Source: Latrodectus hesperus
Taxonomy: Eukaryota > Arthropoda > Arachnida > Araneae > Theridiidae
Length of the DNA stretch: 64,000 nucleotides
Reading direction: 5' to 3'
Assembly: GCA_037975125.1 (NCBI GenBank)
Contig: CM075862.1
Span: 44,068,277 to 44,132,276 of the forward strand
Position numbers and translations under genes: made by a program. A model generated the notes under the pieces. The model saw only the letters and a program-made list of their open reading frames with translations, was not told the DNA's origin and searched no databases. Of this stretch, positions 60,396 to 64,000 are shown one piece after another. Each line of letters opens with the position of its first letter. Position 1 is the stretch's first letter.

Positions 60396-60534
60396 ATTTA
60401 GAAGAGGTTTTAGGCCAAAGAAACAACAATTTGCAGCAATGATCCTCTTTCTGATTTTAGGATTGATGTCATTTTGGTAGTCAATAACCTTAAACTAATA
60501 AGTAGAATTTTAATGTCCACTACATGTACACTTT

Positions 60535-60735
60535 TCATGAATAAAAGGCCGTATTCGCTTGTCCCAAGAGAAGAAACACGGAAACTTCTCGAGCACACAG
60601 CTCGGCAGTCGAATGTTGAAAGCTGAAACGCAACATCCCCCTCCCAGCAATGACCATCACAGATATTGAATTCAACAGTGACTGGTATCGAACCTGAAAC
60701 CTTTTGTTCTGAAGAGATTCCCTGCCCCTAAGGTA
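60535..60735 (-). repeat. SINE family D copy
   Basis: The minus strand has GTTTCAGGTTCGATACCAGT (box B) and GGGGATGTTGCGTTTCAG, then GTTTCCGTGTTTCTTCTC, matching 19536-19850. It lies about 140 bp to the right of the LINE fragment. Confidence 0.8.
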
Positions 60736-60739
60736 CAGA

Positions 60740-61660
60740 GAGACGAAGTGGGGAACGCTTGAAAATTCCCTCCAACCTTAGCATTCATTTTCAAATTATC
60801 TTCTTTAAGTAATTCATTTTTTAAATTTTTTTGCCCATATTTTTAAGCTTTCCGAAAAGGCATTCTGTTAAACTAATTATTCTGTATTTTAATTTAAATG
60901 TAATTAGATCGATTCTTTTATAAAAGAAATTGAAATTAACATTTTTATTTGTGGATTTACTTTTGATTTCACGATCACTGAAGCATTTGAAATTTTTAGA
61001 TTGAGTTTTTATATTCAAATCGTAATAGTTCAACTATCTTTCAATCCCGTGACCATTTCATAAGCAATATTAGAATGAATTCGTTTAAATTTTATCCAGC
61101 ATAAATGTGTGTAGTTCAACCCGCTTACTTTCTACCAATCAAAATTTTAATCCAAGAAAGATAATAGGATCACCAATTGTAATCGCACCAATTTTTGAAT
61201 TCTCGTCTATGTAATATACAAACACTTATCTTCTTTGATCACACACTCTTAGTTTTTTTTCTGTATTTTCACTTTATACTGTGATTTTTAGTTTTTTAGA
61301 ATTATTACCATAGAAAGTTTTCTCTTTAGAACTCAAAAAATCAATTTCTTTAAAAATAACTGATTTAGTAAAAGTAATTTTAAACTGAAAATCTCCTTTA
61401 AAAATCCTGTGATATAAGAGAGTAATGAACAACTTTCTAAATACATTTTAATTTGACCTAACATAAAGAACTTTCAATATTGGAATTTAGTTTATTACCT
61501 TTAATTTATTAACTTTTAAAATAAATATAATTAATGCAGTTAGAAATATTTAAAGTACCATGGCTAAAATAATCAGTCCTACTTTAAATTTTAAAAAATG
61601 CTTACTATTGTTTCTGAAATATTTATTTAAAGTGCCGCCCCTTTCATATTATTTAATATT
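60740..61660. other. AT-rich non-coding DNA
   Basis: No supported feature. Confidence 0.6.
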
Positions 61661-61662
61661 TT

Positions 61663-62000
<338 letters not shown>

Positions 62001-62009
62001 TATTGATTT

Positions 62010-63964
<1,955 letters not shown>

Positions 63965-64000
63965 TTTAAATATATATTCAGAAATTACTTCAAAAATTAA

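Overview
This window is a metazoan nuclear, intergenic or intronic segment: AT-rich, with no operons or Shine-Dalgarno structure, dense in transposons, retroposons and microsatellites. The mix of tRNA-headed SINEs, mariner and Tc1 elements, a Ty3/Gypsy element and Jockey/R1- and RTE-like LINE fragments points to an arthropod. Several repeats, notably the Gypsy gag start and the SINE with a 'CCTGACCGT-GGTTCAAAAT' core, resemble what I know from spider genomes. I infer an arachnid, probably a spider; this rests on recall, not on a search.

Mobile elements are the only features that can be named with confidence. From left to right they are: a full-length mariner with TA target duplications and a broken DD34D transposase (7.44-8.71 kb); a LINE RNase H fragment (12.4-13.2 kb); a 254-bp MITE (26.9-27.1 kb); a 1.3-kb Tc1-like element with decayed transposase (28.4-29.7 kb); a decayed second DDE transposase (34.5-35.1 kb); a 790-bp internally deleted LINE with a perfect 12-bp target duplication (36.3-37.1 kb); a Ty3/Gypsy element on the minus strand that has zinc knuckles, protease and integrase but no capsid, reverse transcriptase or RNase H (44.4-47.1 kb); and an RTE-like reverse transcriptase tail (59.9-60.4 kb). 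At least six SINE families (called A to F here) are scattered between them, several with clear target duplications. Two copies of SINE B sit in a 585-bp inverted pair, 5.3 kb apart, that also shares about 285 bp upstream of the SINE.

Host coding sequence is sparse. The best candidate is a 146-bp minus-strand exon at 55892-56037, open in one frame, with good splice sites on both sides and coding-like composition. Weaker candidates are plus-strand exons at 53288-53451, 43379-43471 and 38106-38219, and a 26-nt start exon (ATG followed by a GTAAGT donor) on the minus strand inside a GC-rich island at 23.0 kb. I could not identify any of these proteins and cannot show that any of them belong to the same gene.

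GC-rich islands (about 2.3-2.8, 22.4-23.6, 30.6-31.5, 39.9-40.6, 47.7-48.3, 51.6-51.9 and 58.4-58.9 kb) stand out sharply from the AT-rich background and carry chance ORFs. They may be promoters, UTR exons or enhancers. Most of the rest is featureless AT-rich DNA with long (TA)n arrays. No rRNA gene, true tRNA gene, CRISPR or prokaryotic system is present.
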